A stretch of 64,000 nt of DNA from Saprospirales bacterium (GCA_016719895.1 JADJYG010000003.1:310001-374000); one strand, 5' to 3'; shown: positions 44,347 to 53,814, numbered from the stretch's first letter. Numbers and translations are program-made. The notes: generated by a model not told the origin, from the sequence alone.

Positions 44347-45036
44347 ATGAAATTCGTTATTATCGGCTTGGGAAATTTTGGCGCCAGTTTAGGCAAGCGC
44401 CTCATCGAGGAAGGCCATGAAGTGATTGGCGTGGATAACAATGCCAACCACACTACGCAGTTGCAGGACAGCCTGACCTATGTGATCAGCACCGATACCA
44501 CCGAGGAACAAAATATCGCGCAATTGCCGATAGACGAAGCGGATTATGCCGTGGTGAGCATCGGCGAGGACGTGGGGGCTTCGCTGACCACCGTGGCGCT
44601 CATCAAACGCCATTACCCCAAGGTGCGGATTATAGCCCGGGGCATTTCTTATGTCCACAATGCCATTTTGGAAACGATGAACGTCCACGAAATCATCAAT
44701 CCGGAAGCGTCGTATGCCGATCAGCTGGCCGAGCGTTTTTCGCTGAAAGGCAGCTTGAAGGCGATTCCGCTGGACGATAATTACGAGATTGTCGAGTTGG
44801 ATACCCCGGCTGCGTTTGTGGGGAAAAAGGTGGCCGATCTGAATTTGCCGGACTTTGGCGACCTGGTCCTGGTCACTATATTACGGCGCGAGGAAAAAAC
44901 CAATTTTTTGGGAAAAACCACGGTGTCCAGAAAATCGGCCGGCATTATACGCAGCGATTCGGTCATACAAAACGGCGATGTGCTGGTGTTGTTTGGCAAG
45001 GATTCCGACCTGCGGGATCTGTGCGATGGGAAATAG
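44347..45036 (+). CDS. ktrA: KtrA/TrkA-type NAD-binding potassium uptake regulator
   Basis: 229 residues from the ATG at 44347. N-terminal RCK Rossmann domain with VIIGLGNFGASLGKRLIEEGHEVIGVDNN, then an RCK_C domain (about 135-225; YEIVELDTPAAFVGKKVADLNLP). The single-RCK length points to KtrA rather than the double-RCK TrkA. Controls the KtrB channel in response to nucleotide. Same operon as ktrB. Confidence 0.95.
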   Translation: MKFVIIGLGNFGASLGKRLIEEGHEVIGVDNNANHTTQLQDSLTYVISTDTTEEQNIAQLPIDEADYAVVSIGEDVGASLTTVALIKRHYPKVRIIARGISYVHNAILETMNVHEIINPEASYADQLAERFSLKGSLKAIPLDDNYEIVELDTPAAFVGKKVADLNLPDFGDLVLVTILRREEKTNFLGKTTVSRKSAGIIRSDSVIQNGDVLVLFGKDSDLRDLCDGK

Positions 45037-45114
45037 AAGCCGGCGCGCCCAGGCCCCTTTTTCCGCCCGGCAGGTATTTTTTGAAAGGCTTTTTAAATGC
45101 GCCAGGTATCTTCG

Positions 45115-45122
45115 TACCTTTG
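45115..45122 (+). promoter_or_regulatory. -7 element for the Cys-rich lipoprotein gene
   Basis: TACCTTTG, exact consensus, 49 bases before the start at 45172. No -33 TTG at ideal spacing. Confidence 0.45.
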
Positions 45123-45171
45123 CCGCTCGTTTTATTCTGTTTTTTACTTGTTGTAAACGTCCATTTTGAAC

Positions 45172-45717
45172 ATGACAAATTTTAAATCGCTTCGTATAGT
45201 CCTGCTTTTCTGCGCCATTCTGCCGTTTTGTTCCTGCGGCAGCGACAGCAGCCAATCCACCACTGCTGAAACGGCCGGCGACGCTGCCGCGACGGATGCT
45301 TCAGGCGCCGGCGTCGCGCCCTTGCCCGCTGATGCGCCGGCGCTTCCAGAAGCACAGGCCGCTCCGGCGCCCGGAGCAAGCACCCCCGCTGCGGCCCCCG
45401 CCGGCGGCGTTCAACACTACACATGCCCGAAAAACTGCAAAGGCAGCGGCGGCCCGACTGCCGGCAATTGCCCGGTCTGCGGCACGGCTTATGTGCACAA
45501 TGCTGCCTTTCACGGCCAGGCTGCCCCGGCCCCTGGCACGGCTACGCCGGCCGGCGCTATACCCAATCCGGCCCAACCGACACCGTCGCCGGCTAAAAAC
45601 GCCGCCGGCGTGTACCACTATACCTGCGCCAAAGGCTGTGCCGGCGGAGCTGCAAGTGCAGGCAAATGCGCTACCTGCGGCGGCGATTTGGCGCATAATG
45701 CGGCGTATCACCAATAA
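45172..45717 (+). CDS. lipoprotein with two heavy-metal-binding-like Cys motifs
   Basis: 181 residues. Lipoprotein signal ending LPFCSCGSD. Long Ala/Pro linkers separate two copies of a short domain: HYTCPKNCKGSGG, then GNCPVCGTAYVHN (about 83-112); and HYTCAKGCAGGAA, then GKCATCGGDLAHN (about 148-177). The C-x3-C ... C-x2-C pattern and the trailing His-Asn resemble the heavy-metal-binding domain of copper proteins and zinc ribbons. Both copies end in HNAA(F/Y)H. A periplasmic metal-binding or metal-sensing role is inferred. Confidence 0.82.
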   Translation: MTNFKSLRIVLLFCAILPFCSCGSDSSQSTTAETAGDAAATDASGAGVAPLPADAPALPEAQAAPAPGASTPAAAPAGGVQHYTCPKNCKGSGGPTAGNCPVCGTAYVHNAAFHGQAAPAPGTATPAGAIPNPAQPTPSPAKNAAGVYHYTCAKGCAGGAASAGKCATCGGDLAHNAAYHQ

Positions 45718-45899
45718 GGTAGTGGAAAGGCTCGCCGCGCCGTGCAACCTGCCAGGTGGGTAACTATAAAGTGGAATTGCTTACTTTGTTGAGGGGAGAG
45801 GTTTACAATGTGCTGTGGCAAGGTCGGAACAATCCTCCCGTGCCTTTATTGAAACCAGGAATTGAGCCTTAAGTGCAAAAGAGTCAGCCGCTATTTCCC

Positions 45900-46874
45900 A
45901 TGCATACCCTCCCCACGCTCCTCTCCAAAATCGCCTCCTACGCTGCGTCAAACCCCTTCCCTGCCAGGCCCCAGGCGCTATACGAGCCGTGCGATTATAT
46001 CCTCGCTCTCGGCGGTAAGCGCCTGCGCCCGGCGCTGGTGCTGATGGCGTACGAGCTTTTTGCCGAAGATGTAGAACGGGCGCTTCCCGCCGCATGGGCC
46101 GTGGAGCTGTTTCATAATTTTTCCCTGATGCACGACGACATCATGGATGCGGCCCCCCTGCGCCGCGGACAGCCCACTGTGCACACGCGCTGGAATACCA
46201 CTGCAGGCATCCTCAGCGGCGATGCCATGCTCATTTACGCCTACCGGCACCTGGCCGCTGCCGGAGACCCCGGTGTGGTAGCTTCCTTGTTGCAAACCTT
46301 CAACCGGGTAGCCACCGAAGTGTGCGAAGGCCAGCAATACGATATGGATTTTGAAACCCGGGATGCCGTGTCCCTGGAGGAATACCTGCACATGATCGAA
46401 CTAAAAACGGCTGTGCTGCTGGGCGGCGCGCTCGAAATGGGCGCGCTTTGCGCCTGCGCGCCCCGCCCCGATGCAGACCATCTGTACCACTTCGGCCGCA
46501 TGGCGGGCATTGCGTTTCAGATTCAAGACGACCTGCTCGATACCTACGGCAACCCCGCTAAATTCGGTAAACAGGTGGGTGGCGATATTATGCAAAATAA
46601 AAAAACGTACCTGGTACTGAAAACACTCGAAACAGCCCCGCCCCCCGACCGCCAGGCACTCGCACAGTGGCTGCAAACCGGCGCAGATGCCCCGGGCAAG
46701 GTGGACGCCGTGCGCGCCCTGTTCGACCGCAACCGCATTCCAGCACTGGCCGCCGCCGAAAAACAGCGTTTTCAGAAAGAAGCGTTCGGGCATTTGGCGG
46801 CAGTACAGGCGCCGGAAGCACGCAAAGCGGTTCTGCAGCAAACGGTAGCCGACTTGCTGGAACGGGAGTTTTAG
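45900..46874 (+). CDS. polyprenyl diphosphate synthase
   Basis: 324 residues from the ATG at 45900. First aspartate-rich motif in LMHDDIMDAAPLRRGQPTVH, second in GIAFQIQDDLLDTYG. Substrate-binding GGKRLRPALVLMAYELF and the KTYLVLKTLE region are present. Makes all-trans prenyl diphosphates (geranylgeranyl or farnesyl) from isopentenyl diphosphate for quinones, carotenoids or undecaprenyl lipids. The chain length cannot be read reliably. Confidence 0.93.
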   Translation: MHTLPTLLSKIASYAASNPFPARPQALYEPCDYILALGGKRLRPALVLMAYELFAEDVERALPAAWAVELFHNFSLMHDDIMDAAPLRRGQPTVHTRWNTTAGILSGDAMLIYAYRHLAAAGDPGVVASLLQTFNRVATEVCEGQQYDMDFETRDAVSLEEYLHMIELKTAVLLGGALEMGALCACAPRPDADHLYHFGRMAGIAFQIQDDLLDTYGNPAKFGKQVGGDIMQNKKTYLVLKTLETAPPPDRQALAQWLQTGADAPGKVDAVRALFDRNRIPALAAAEKQRFQKEAFGHLAAVQAPEARKAVLQQTVADLLEREF

Positions 46875-46973
46875 AAACCGGCTTCGCTTAACGCGTCAGC
46901 ACAACACCGTGCCCATCCTGTCCCATCGCTCTACGGAAAAAAAATCCTGCCCCATCCTGCGGCAGTGGCCCGA

Positions 46974-48548
46974 TCACCTCAACTGAAGCGGTACTGCCGT
47001 TGTCCCGGCCTCCGTTTCGATCCGAAGGACCACTTGCCCGCTGGGCATACCTTCCGGAATTTTCAATTCCACCAATTGATTTCCGCCGTGCAGTAGTTGG
47101 GCCGGATACTGCAGCAGCAGGCGGCCGTCGAGGCTTATAAGCGCGCACCGGCAGTTGCCGGGCTGGGCGAGCCCAAATTCGAGCGCGATGGTTTCGCCGG
47201 GCCGGGCCGGATTGGGATATACCCGCAGGCCTTTCAGACCCGCATTTTTTTCAGATGTGCCGAGCACGGCGCCGACATGGTAGCGCGCAGCGGCAAACTG
47301 GTTTTGGCTGCTCACAGTGGCTGTTCCGGCCAAAACAATTTTTCCGTCCGGTTGAAGTACCATCGCATCACCGAATACCTTGGTACCGATGGCGGTGGTG
47401 GTTTTGCCTCCGGTGCCGAAACCGGCGTCGAGGGCGCCGGTTTTCGTGAGGCGGGCAAGGGCCATTTCGCGGGTGCTGCCGTTGAGTGCCGTACCGCCGA
47501 CAATGATTTTACCGTCGCTTTGTATTGCCACAGCCTTGGCCTCGTCAAGGGCGCTGGCGCCGGCATAAAAGTCTATTTTCGCCGCGCCATTGGTTCCGAA
47601 GGTATTGTCGAGAACGCCGTTGGCGTTGTAGCGCGCCACCACAAATTCAGCTGGCGTCGTATTGGCAATACGGCCGGCGGCGACGATTTTTCCATCCTGT
47701 TGGAGTGCAATGGCATTGCCCAGTTCGTATGCACTGTTGGTAGACAGTACCGACACAACCTTGCCGTTGGCGCCAAACGTATTATCGGGCGTTCCGTTCG
47801 CATTAAACCGGAAAAGTACCAGGTCGTAAAACGTGGTCATGTTGGAATACACGGTGCCGGTGAGCAATACTTTGCCGTCGGGTTGCACGGCCAGGCGCGT
47901 CACGGTGGGCTGCGAACCGACATTGGCGTAGGCAAAACCATTGACGCCGAAGGTATTGTCGGCGCTGCCGTCGGCATTGCGGCGGAAAGCGCAAAAGAGT
48001 TTTCCGCTGCCCTGGTCGGCAGTGCCGCAGCCTACCATTTTACCGTCGGGCAAGACGACCAGGTCGGTCAGCGCCGTAACGTCGCCGTCGAAGCTCACCA
48101 TGCCGCTGGTACCGAAGGTGTTGTCGGCGGCGCCGTTGCTGGTCAGCCGCACGATAGTGGACAGGTTGTTGGAGTTGCCGCCGACGACAATTTTTCCGCC
48201 GGCAGCCATGCACACGGCCGATACCGTCACGTTGGCGTTATTAAACGCAATGATGGCCTGGCCGGCGCTGCCGAAACTGTTGTCGGGGCTTCCGTTGGTA
48301 TGGAGCCGTACGAAAGCCATATTGCCCAGCCCACCGGCGAGGTATTGGCCGGCGAGAATAATCTTGCCATCGGTTTGCAGCGTCGCCGCTTTGCAATCGG
48401 ACTGGTAGGTGAGAAACGTAATGCGCGCGATGCCGGCGGTCCCGAACGCGGCGTCCAGCGTCCCGGGCGCCTGGGCCAGGGCGCGGTTGGCAGCCAGTAG
48501 TAAAAGCAGTGTAAAGCAGGGTATCCTGCCAGGAAAGGACATGTTCAT
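46974..48548 (-). CDS. secreted delta-60-repeat protein with T9SS sorting domain
   Basis: 524 residues from the ATG at 48548 (MNMSFPGRIPCFTLLLLLAANRALAQ, a signal peptide). Seven repeats of about 55 residues follow, each with a D-x3-G-turn such as GTLDAAFGTAG, GSPDNSFGSAG and GVLDNTFGTNG, followed by a QxDGKI strand; this is the delta-60/DUF5122 beta-propeller pattern. The last 80 residues (LRVYPNPARPGETIALEFGL to VPLQLR) are a type A T9SS sorting domain. Cell-surface or released; function unknown. Confidence 0.9.
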   Translation of the reverse strand: MNMSFPGRIPCFTLLLLLAANRALAQAPGTLDAAFGTAGIARITFLTYQSDCKAATLQTDGKIILAGQYLAGGLGNMAFVRLHTNGSPDNSFGSAGQAIIAFNNANVTVSAVCMAAGGKIVVGGNSNNLSTIVRLTSNGAADNTFGTSGMVSFDGDVTALTDLVVLPDGKMVGCGTADQGSGKLFCAFRRNADGSADNTFGVNGFAYANVGSQPTVTRLAVQPDGKVLLTGTVYSNMTTFYDLVLFRFNANGTPDNTFGANGKVVSVLSTNSAYELGNAIALQQDGKIVAAGRIANTTPAEFVVARYNANGVLDNTFGTNGAAKIDFYAGASALDEAKAVAIQSDGKIIVGGTALNGSTREMALARLTKTGALDAGFGTGGKTTTAIGTKVFGDAMVLQPDGKIVLAGTATVSSQNQFAAARYHVGAVLGTSEKNAGLKGLRVYPNPARPGETIALEFGLAQPGNCRCALISLDGRLLLQYPAQLLHGGNQLVELKIPEGMPSGQVVLRIETEAGTTAVPLQLR

Positions 48549-48690
48549 AGTGGGTGTAATCAGTTTGTGGAAACGAGGCTGGGTGTTGGGCAAATGTTTA
48601 ATGTTGGCAAAGATTCGCACTTTGCCGGGAAAAAACACCCGCTTGCCCTGGCAATAAATGTCGCAAATTGGCCGGTTGCGGCGCCGCGGT

Positions 48691-50001
48691 TTATCGACGG
48701 GGCTCTTTATGGCCGGGCGGTGTTTCGCGGCGTTTCCCGGAACGGTTGCGGCCGCGGAACGGCGGTTTTTTACCCCCTGTGCTGTTGCCCGGGCCTTTCC
48801 CGCTGTGCGGCGGGCGCTGACTTTTGGGGGCGTAGGCCGGCGTGGCGCCGAGCTGCGCCGGCACGGGCAATTTTTCCACTTCGTTGCCGATCAGCGCTTC
48901 GATCCGTTGAAAGCGCCTTTGGTCGGTTGGGTTGATCAGGGTGAGGGCCACGCCTTCGCGCGCGGCCCGGGCGGTGCGGCCCACCCGGTGCACATAATCT
49001 TCGGCATCCTGCGGCACGTCATAGTTGACTACCAGGTCGATACCATCGATATCGATGCCCCGGCTGAGGACGTCGGTCGCCACCAACACGTCGATTTGCC
49101 GGTTGCGGAAGGCGAGCATGACTTTTTCGCGTTCGGTTTGTTCCAGGTCGCTACTGATCTGACCGACGTTGAGGTTTCGGGATTTAAGTTTTTGGAATAA
49201 TTTGCTTACGCCTTGTTTGGTGGAGCTGAACACCAGGATGCGTTGGCCGGCCCGGTCTTGCAGCAGTTCCTGGAGGAGCGGTATTTTTTGTTCGTCATGG
49301 ATGACATAAGCGCCCTGGCGCACGCCTTCGGCGGGTTTGGACAAGGCGATACTGACGGTCACCGGGTTTTGCATAAGTGTGCGCGCCAGTTTCATGACGC
49401 CATGCGGCATGGTGGCGGAGAACAGCAGATTTTGGCGTTTGGGGTTTGTTTTGTCGATGATGCGCATCAGGTCGGGCTGAAAGCCCATATCCAGCATCCG
49501 GTCGGCTTCGTCGAGCACCAGGAAATGTAGGCGGGAGAAATCAACATACCCCATGTTCATGTGAGCGATGAGCCGGCCCGGCGTGGCGATGATGAGGTCC
49601 ACGCCCCGGGTGATCGCGTTGCGTTCCTGGCTGAATTCGTTGCCGCCGCTGCCGCCGTACACGGCAATGCAGGAGAGGCCCGTAAAATAGGCGTAGGCTT
49701 CCACCGCCTGGTCGATCTGAACGGCCAGCTCACGGGTGGGAACCACCACCAGCGCTTTGATGTAGTGCTCGTCCGGCAGTTCCAGGATACGGTTCAGGAT
49801 CGGCAGGATAAACGCTGCGGTTTTTCCGGTGCCGGTTTGGGCAATGCCGATGAGGTCTTTACCTTCCAGGATCAATGGGATCGCTTGTTCCTGTATGGGT
49901 GTTGCCGATTTAAAATTCAGGCTTTCGATGCCGGCCAGCAGGTCGGGGTGCAAATCAAATTCAGTAAACTCCAATCGTGTGTTTTTTAAACTAAACCACA
50001 A
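48691..50001 (-). CDS. DEAD-box RNA helicase (RhlE-like)
   Basis: About 430 residues. Q motif FKSATPIQEQAIP, Walker A AQTGTGKT, PTRELAVQI, DEAD in VLDEADRMLDMGF, SAT in LLFSATMP, and HRVGRTARAAREG. The basic Gly/Arg/Lys-rich tail (RGRNRSGKRRETPPGHKEPRR) probably binds RNA. Works in ribosome assembly or RNA turnover. No ATG begins the frame; TTG at 50001 or TTG at 49974 (LEFTEFDLHPDLL) are the candidate starts, and the second matches family starts better. Confidence 0.93.
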   Translation of the reverse strand: MWFSLKNTRLEFTEFDLHPDLLAGIESLNFKSATPIQEQAIPLILEGKDLIGIAQTGTGKTAAFILPILNRILELPDEHYIKALVVVPTRELAVQIDQAVEAYAYFTGLSCIAVYGGSGGNEFSQERNAITRGVDLIIATPGRLIAHMNMGYVDFSRLHFLVLDEADRMLDMGFQPDLMRIIDKTNPKRQNLLFSATMPHGVMKLARTLMQNPVTVSIALSKPAEGVRQGAYVIHDEQKIPLLQELLQDRAGQRILVFSSTKQGVSKLFQKLKSRNLNVGQISSDLEQTEREKVMLAFRNRQIDVLVATDVLSRGIDIDGIDLVVNYDVPQDAEDYVHRVGRTARAAREGVALTLINPTDQRRFQRIEALIGNEVEKLPVPAQLGATPAYAPKSQRPPHSGKGPGNSTGGKKPPFRGRNRSGKRRETPPGHKEPRR

Positions 50002-50039
50002 AGTTGGTGAATTTTTCGTCCCCTAGGTAACTATTCTGT

Positions 50040-51344
50040 TCACTTGACCATCCGGTAAACCCAGCGCTGTCCTGTATCGGCCGAAACTTCAAGCATATAA
50101 GCTCCGGAAGAGAGCTGCCCGGTATGCAATACCGTGCGGCCCGCCAGGTTTTGACGCAGGGCCACGCGGCCGGTCAGATCGGTCAGCACGATTTGCCCTG
50201 CGGATACGCCGGCCGGCGGTTCGATCGTGATCTGGTTGGTGAACCGGGTGGGAAATACCCGGCAGGGCAGTGGCGCCGGGGCCGGCGCCGGCGTGGTGGC
50301 GCCCACGGTGCTGTACAGCGTATCGGCGCAGCAGTAGTTGGTGGCGATGAGCCGGACCTGATACTGCTGGTTCAGGTTGTCGTAGGTGTGTTTGGGGAAA
50401 CGCTCGTCGGAGCTGGCGCCGTCGCCGAAGTCCCAATGCCAGGCCGTGGCGTATTTGGTGGTGTTGGCAAAGGTCACGGTATTGCCGGTTGTGGTGGTGC
50501 TGAAGGCTACGGTGGGGCTGAGCAGGCTGTCGCCGCAAAGGCTTTCAATGCTCAGAAAAATCCCGGAATCCCACACGCCGTCGCCGATATCCGAGATGCC
50601 AATCCACACCTCGTAGGTTGAATCGGGGATGACCGAAGCGCTGGCGGTGAGCACGGTTGTCATGCCGTCGTATTGCACCCATTGGTGCATGGGGTCGGTG
50701 GAGAGCGGTATGCCACAGGTGGTCTGGTTGCTGTCGCTGGCAATATTGTGGCGATAGAACCCGGTGTATTGCAGGTGGTTGACGTTGTTGATGGCCACTG
50801 GGATATTGGCGCCGGGCACCAGGGCGATGTTTTGTACGCCGTTGATGCCAGGGCCGGAGATCAGAAACCCGAATACGTCGTTGAATTGCGTGTTGACGTA
50901 TTCGCAATATTCTTCCGAGGCAAAAACGTATTTAAAACCGATGGAATCGATATGCGGCACCAAGGTAATGTGCAGGACCGACTGGTCGAAACTGGCGCCG
51001 TTGACGGCCGATTGCAAAAACAGGTTGAAGGGCTCATTGAAGACGGGAAAACCCAACCCGTACCCCCCACTGGCGCCGGCCTGATTATTGGGGCCAACCG
51101 CAACACTCGCATCGCCGGTGGTCAGAATAATGCCGGCATTGACGCCAAGGCCGCTTTGCGAGCCTTCGAAAAATGTTTTTTGTGCCGGTTGGCCGACGTA
51201 ATCCACATGAAGCACATCAACGCAGCTGCCGTTGAAAAAGTCCATGACCAGCGTTTCGGCGCTGTATTCCACGGAATCGACAAACAGTTGGGCGCTGGCA
51301 GGCAGGTAAGCGAAAAGGCAAAAAAGCGGGAGGAGTTGTTTCAT
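50040..51344 (-). CDS. choice-of-anchor-L domain protein with PKD and T9SS sorting domain
   Basis: 434 residues. Signal peptide (LLPLFCLFAYLPASAQ); choice-of-anchor-L domain at about 20-270 (GIILTTGDASVAVGPNN; FKYVFASEEYCEYV, NDVFGFLISGPG); PKD domain at about 275-345 (WHWDFGDGASSDERFPKHTY); and a type A T9SS sorting domain at about 355-434 (FPTRFTNQITIEPPAG to YRMVK). Such proteins are exported surface or released proteins without known enzymatic activity. Confidence 0.9.
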   Translation of the reverse strand: MKQLLPLFCLFAYLPASAQLFVDSVEYSAETLVMDFFNGSCVDVLHVDYVGQPAQKTFFEGSQSGLGVNAGIILTTGDASVAVGPNNQAGASGGYGLGFPVFNEPFNLFLQSAVNGASFDQSVLHITLVPHIDSIGFKYVFASEEYCEYVNTQFNDVFGFLISGPGINGVQNIALVPGANIPVAINNVNHLQYTGFYRHNIASDSNQTTCGIPLSTDPMHQWVQYDGMTTVLTASASVIPDSTYEVWIGISDIGDGVWDSGIFLSIESLCGDSLLSPTVAFSTTTTGNTVTFANTTKYATAWHWDFGDGASSDERFPKHTYDNLNQQYQVRLIATNYCCADTLYSTVGATTPAPAPAPLPCRVFPTRFTNQITIEPPAGVSAGQIVLTDLTGRVALRQNLAGRTVLHTGQLSSGAYMLEVSADTGQRWVYRMVK

Positions 51345-51441
51345 GGTGTGCTATTTATAAAGGACGGAATACGTATTAAGCTGCTAACATAATTAAAATA
51401 TCATGTCGCACCCCGCCGTCCGATAAAATTTATGTGCGCAC

Positions 51442-51472
51442 TTGGTCATTTCCGCATTGCGGCTTACCTTTG
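51442..51472 (+). promoter_or_regulatory. promoter for yceD-rpmF
   Basis: TTG at 51442-51444, 20 bases, then TACCTTTG at 51465-51472, the best fit to the Bacteroidota consensus in the window. The yceD start is 28 bases downstream. Confidence 0.8.
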
Positions 51473-51500
51473 CAGCCCAATTTTTCAAAATGCCGCGGCG

Positions 51501-52013
51501 ATGGACCCGTTTTTAGCGTATTCCATTCCCATCCAGGGATTAAAAACAGGAATACACCGGTTAAAATACACGCTGGATCGCGCGTTTTTTCGCCACTTTG
51601 ACGATTCGCCGGTCGAGGACGGTAACGTGGAGGTCGGGGTGGAACTGGACAAACGCCCGGACATGCTGTTGTTCGATTTTAAAATAGACGGCTACAGCAA
51701 CGCCGAGTGCGACCGGTGCACGGCTGCCATACATCTGCCCTTGCAGGATGAGCGGCAGTTGGTTGTGAAATACGGCGATGCCGAAGGGGAAGAAGAAGAC
51801 GAGGTGGTTTTTATATCGCGGGAGGCATCGGTGTTCAATCTGGCGCCCTATCTGTATGAGTTCACGATATTGGCCCTGCCGATTACGAACACGTACGACT
51901 GCCAGAACGACCCGGAGCCGCCCTGCAACTTCGACGTTTTGAAATACCTGGAAAACAATGCGGATGAGGGCAAATCCAACCCCGTTTGGGATGCACTCAA
52001 AGGCTTGAAATAA
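51501..52013 (+). CDS. yceD: YceD family (DUF177) protein
   Basis: 170 residues from the ATG at 51501. Conserved features are CDRCTAAIHLPLQDERQLVVKYG, with the CxxC, and DLAPYLYEFTILALPI-like NLAPYLYEFTILALPITNTY. The protein is linked to 23S rRNA and large-subunit assembly, and its gene is normally followed by rpmF, as here (66 bases). Confidence 0.93.
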   Translation: MDPFLAYSIPIQGLKTGIHRLKYTLDRAFFRHFDDSPVEDGNVEVGVELDKRPDMLLFDFKIDGYSNAECDRCTAAIHLPLQDERQLVVKYGDAEGEEEDEVVFISREASVFNLAPYLYEFTILALPITNTYDCQNDPEPPCNFDVLKYLENNADEGKSNPVWDALKGLK

Positions 52014-52079
52014 CCGCGGGAATGGGGGGAAAAGTGCCCGTAACCGCAAACTTGTTAACACACAATTTGACCATACGTC

Positions 52080-52286
52080 ATGCCAAATCCTAAATGGCGG
52101 CATTCCAAGCGCCGCAAACGCGCCCGCCGCACGCACTTCACGACTGACGTCCCGCAAATCGCGACCTGCCCGACCACCGGCGAGCCGCACCTGTTCCACC
52201 ACGCCTACATGGTGAACGGCGACTTGTATTACCGCGGCCAGGTGTTGGTGCCGGGTAAGTTCTCCGGCGAAGAAGTCGGCGGCTAA
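52080..52286 (+). CDS. rpmF: 50S ribosomal protein L32
   Basis: 68 residues. Basic start (MPNPKWRHSKRRKRARRTHF), then IATCPTTGEPHLFHHAYMVNGDLYYRG. Only one Cys is present, so the zinc-binding Cys set of some L32 proteins is missing, as is usual in Bacteroidota. Same unit as yceD. Confidence 0.97.
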   Translation: MPNPKWRHSKRRKRARRTHFTTDVPQIATCPTTGEPHLFHHAYMVNGDLYYRGQVLVPGKFSGEEVGG

Positions 52287-52362
52287 GCCCCGTTTTGCCT
52301 GCGCTTGTTGAGGAGGCTCCAGTCCCGGTCGTTTATCGCCGGGATGTCGTGGGGCTTTTTCT
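52285..52362 (+). terminator. possible terminator after rpmF
   Basis: An outer stem AAGCCCC/GGGGCTT encloses an inner stem TCCCGG/CCGGGA (52323-52344) and ends in a T run. The large loop makes this less certain. Confidence 0.45.
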
Positions 52363-52393
52363 ATTTTAACCTGGTAGCAAACCATAGCCACGC

Positions 52394-52777
52394 ATGAAAC
52401 AGATCATCAACACCCCTGCCGCACCGGCGCCCATCGGACCCTATAACCAGTCGGTCGCTTTCAACGGCCTGCTCTTTGTGTCGGGTCAGATCGCCATTGA
52501 TCCGCCGACGGGCCAGCTGGCGCTCGACAACATCGAAGCCGAAACGCACCAGGTGCTGAAAAACCTGAAGGCAATTCTCGAAGCGGCCGGCTCCAGCCTG
52601 GAAAATGTGCTGAAAGCCACGGTTTTTGTAAAAGACATGAATCAATTCAGCCGCATCAACGCCGTGTACGGGGAATACTTCAAACCCGAATTCGCGCCGG
52701 CCCGCGAATTGGTACAGGTGACGGAACTGCCCAAGTTTGTCAACATTGAAATTTCCGTGATCGCTTCCCTGTCATGA
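52394..52777 (+). CDS. ridA: RidA-family enamine/imine deaminase
   Basis: 127 residues, normal length. Conserved APIGPYNQSV, LLFVSGQIAIDPPTGQL, NLKAILEAAGSSLENVLKATVFVKDMNQF, YGEYFKPEFAPARELVQVTELPK with the catalytic Arg, and VNIEISVIA. Hydrolyses reactive 2-aminoacrylate and related enamines released by PLP enzymes. Its stop overlaps the trpS start (ATGA), so the pair is translationally coupled. Confidence 0.96.
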   Translation: MKQIINTPAAPAPIGPYNQSVAFNGLLFVSGQIAIDPPTGQLALDNIEAETHQVLKNLKAILEAAGSSLENVLKATVFVKDMNQFSRINAVYGEYFKPEFAPARELVQVTELPKFVNIEISVIASLS

Positions 52778-53778
52778 AAAATATCCTGTCCTGCGTTCAG
52801 CCTACGGGCGACCTCCACATCGGCAATTACTTCGGCGCCGTCCAGAACTGGACACGCCTGCAGGAAGCGTACAATTGCTTTTTCGGCGTGGTGGACTATC
52901 ATTCCATGACCATGCCGTATAAGCCCGAACAGCTGCGCGAGAACACCTGGAAAATGGTGTTTTACCTGCTGGCCTGCGGCGTCAAACCGGAAACCATGTT
53001 TGTACAAAGCCTGGTGCCGGAACACGTGGAATTGTCGTGGATATTGGGCTGCGTCACTTCGTACGGCGAGCTGAACCGGATGACGCAGTTTAAAGACAAG
53101 GCCGACCAGCTGAAAGAGTCGGATAAGGAAGCTTTCGTCAGCACCGGCTTGTTTGTGTATCCCGTGTTGCAGGCCGCCGATATTCTGATTTACCACGCGC
53201 ATTACGTGCCGGTGGGTAAAGACCAGGAACAGCACCTGGAGCTTTCGCGTACTATTGCCCAACGGTTCAATTTTCAGTTTGGAAAGGAGTATTTCACCCC
53301 TCCGGAACCGCTGTTTACCGAAACGCCCAAGATTCTCTCCCTGGCCGATCCCTCCAAAAAGATGAGCAAAAGCTTGGGGGAAAAGCACTACGTCAACCTG
53401 TTTGGCGAGGAAGAGCGCGTCCGCAAGCAGGTAAAATCAGCCGTCACCGATACGGGCGATACACCGGCCGGCCAGCTGAGTCCGGGCGTAGCCAACCTGT
53501 TCGAAATCCTGCGCGCCTGCGGCCAGGTGGATGCTTACAACGCGCTCATGACCGACCACCACGCCGGCGCCTTGCGCTACAGCGATCTGAAGGAATGCGT
53601 CGCCGATGCCCTGGCGGCGCTGACCACCGCCTTCCGCGAACGGCTGCATACGCTCAACGCCGACAAACGCGCCGTGAAAGCCCAGGTGCAGGACAACAGC
53701 GCGGCGATTCGCAAGCGGGCGCAACAGACGCTGCGCGAAGTGCGCGAAATTACGGGCTTGTTGCCGATGAAAGGCTGA
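52774..53778 (+). CDS. trpS: tryptophan--tRNA ligase
   Basis: 334 residues. Class I synthetase with HIGN at residues 15-18 (QPTGDLHIGNYFGAV) and KKMSKSLG. Other family segments: FGVVDYHSMTMPY, LVPEHVELSWILGCVTSYGELNRMTQFKDK, and YPVLQAADILIYHAHYVPVGKDQEQHLELSR. Charges tRNA-Trp. Overlaps ridA by 4 bases and ends at a bidirectional terminator. Confidence 0.97.
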   Translation: MKNILSCVQPTGDLHIGNYFGAVQNWTRLQEAYNCFFGVVDYHSMTMPYKPEQLRENTWKMVFYLLACGVKPETMFVQSLVPEHVELSWILGCVTSYGELNRMTQFKDKADQLKESDKEAFVSTGLFVYPVLQAADILIYHAHYVPVGKDQEQHLELSRTIAQRFNFQFGKEYFTPPEPLFTETPKILSLADPSKKMSKSLGEKHYVNLFGEEERVRKQVKSAVTDTGDTPAGQLSPGVANLFEILRACGQVDAYNALMTDHHAGALRYSDLKECVADALAALTTAFRERLHTLNADKRAVKAQVQDNSAAIRKRAQQTLREVREITGLLPMKG

Positions 53779-53814
53779 TCTTGCTTTTGTTCTGCCGACA
53801 AGGTTCCTAAATAG

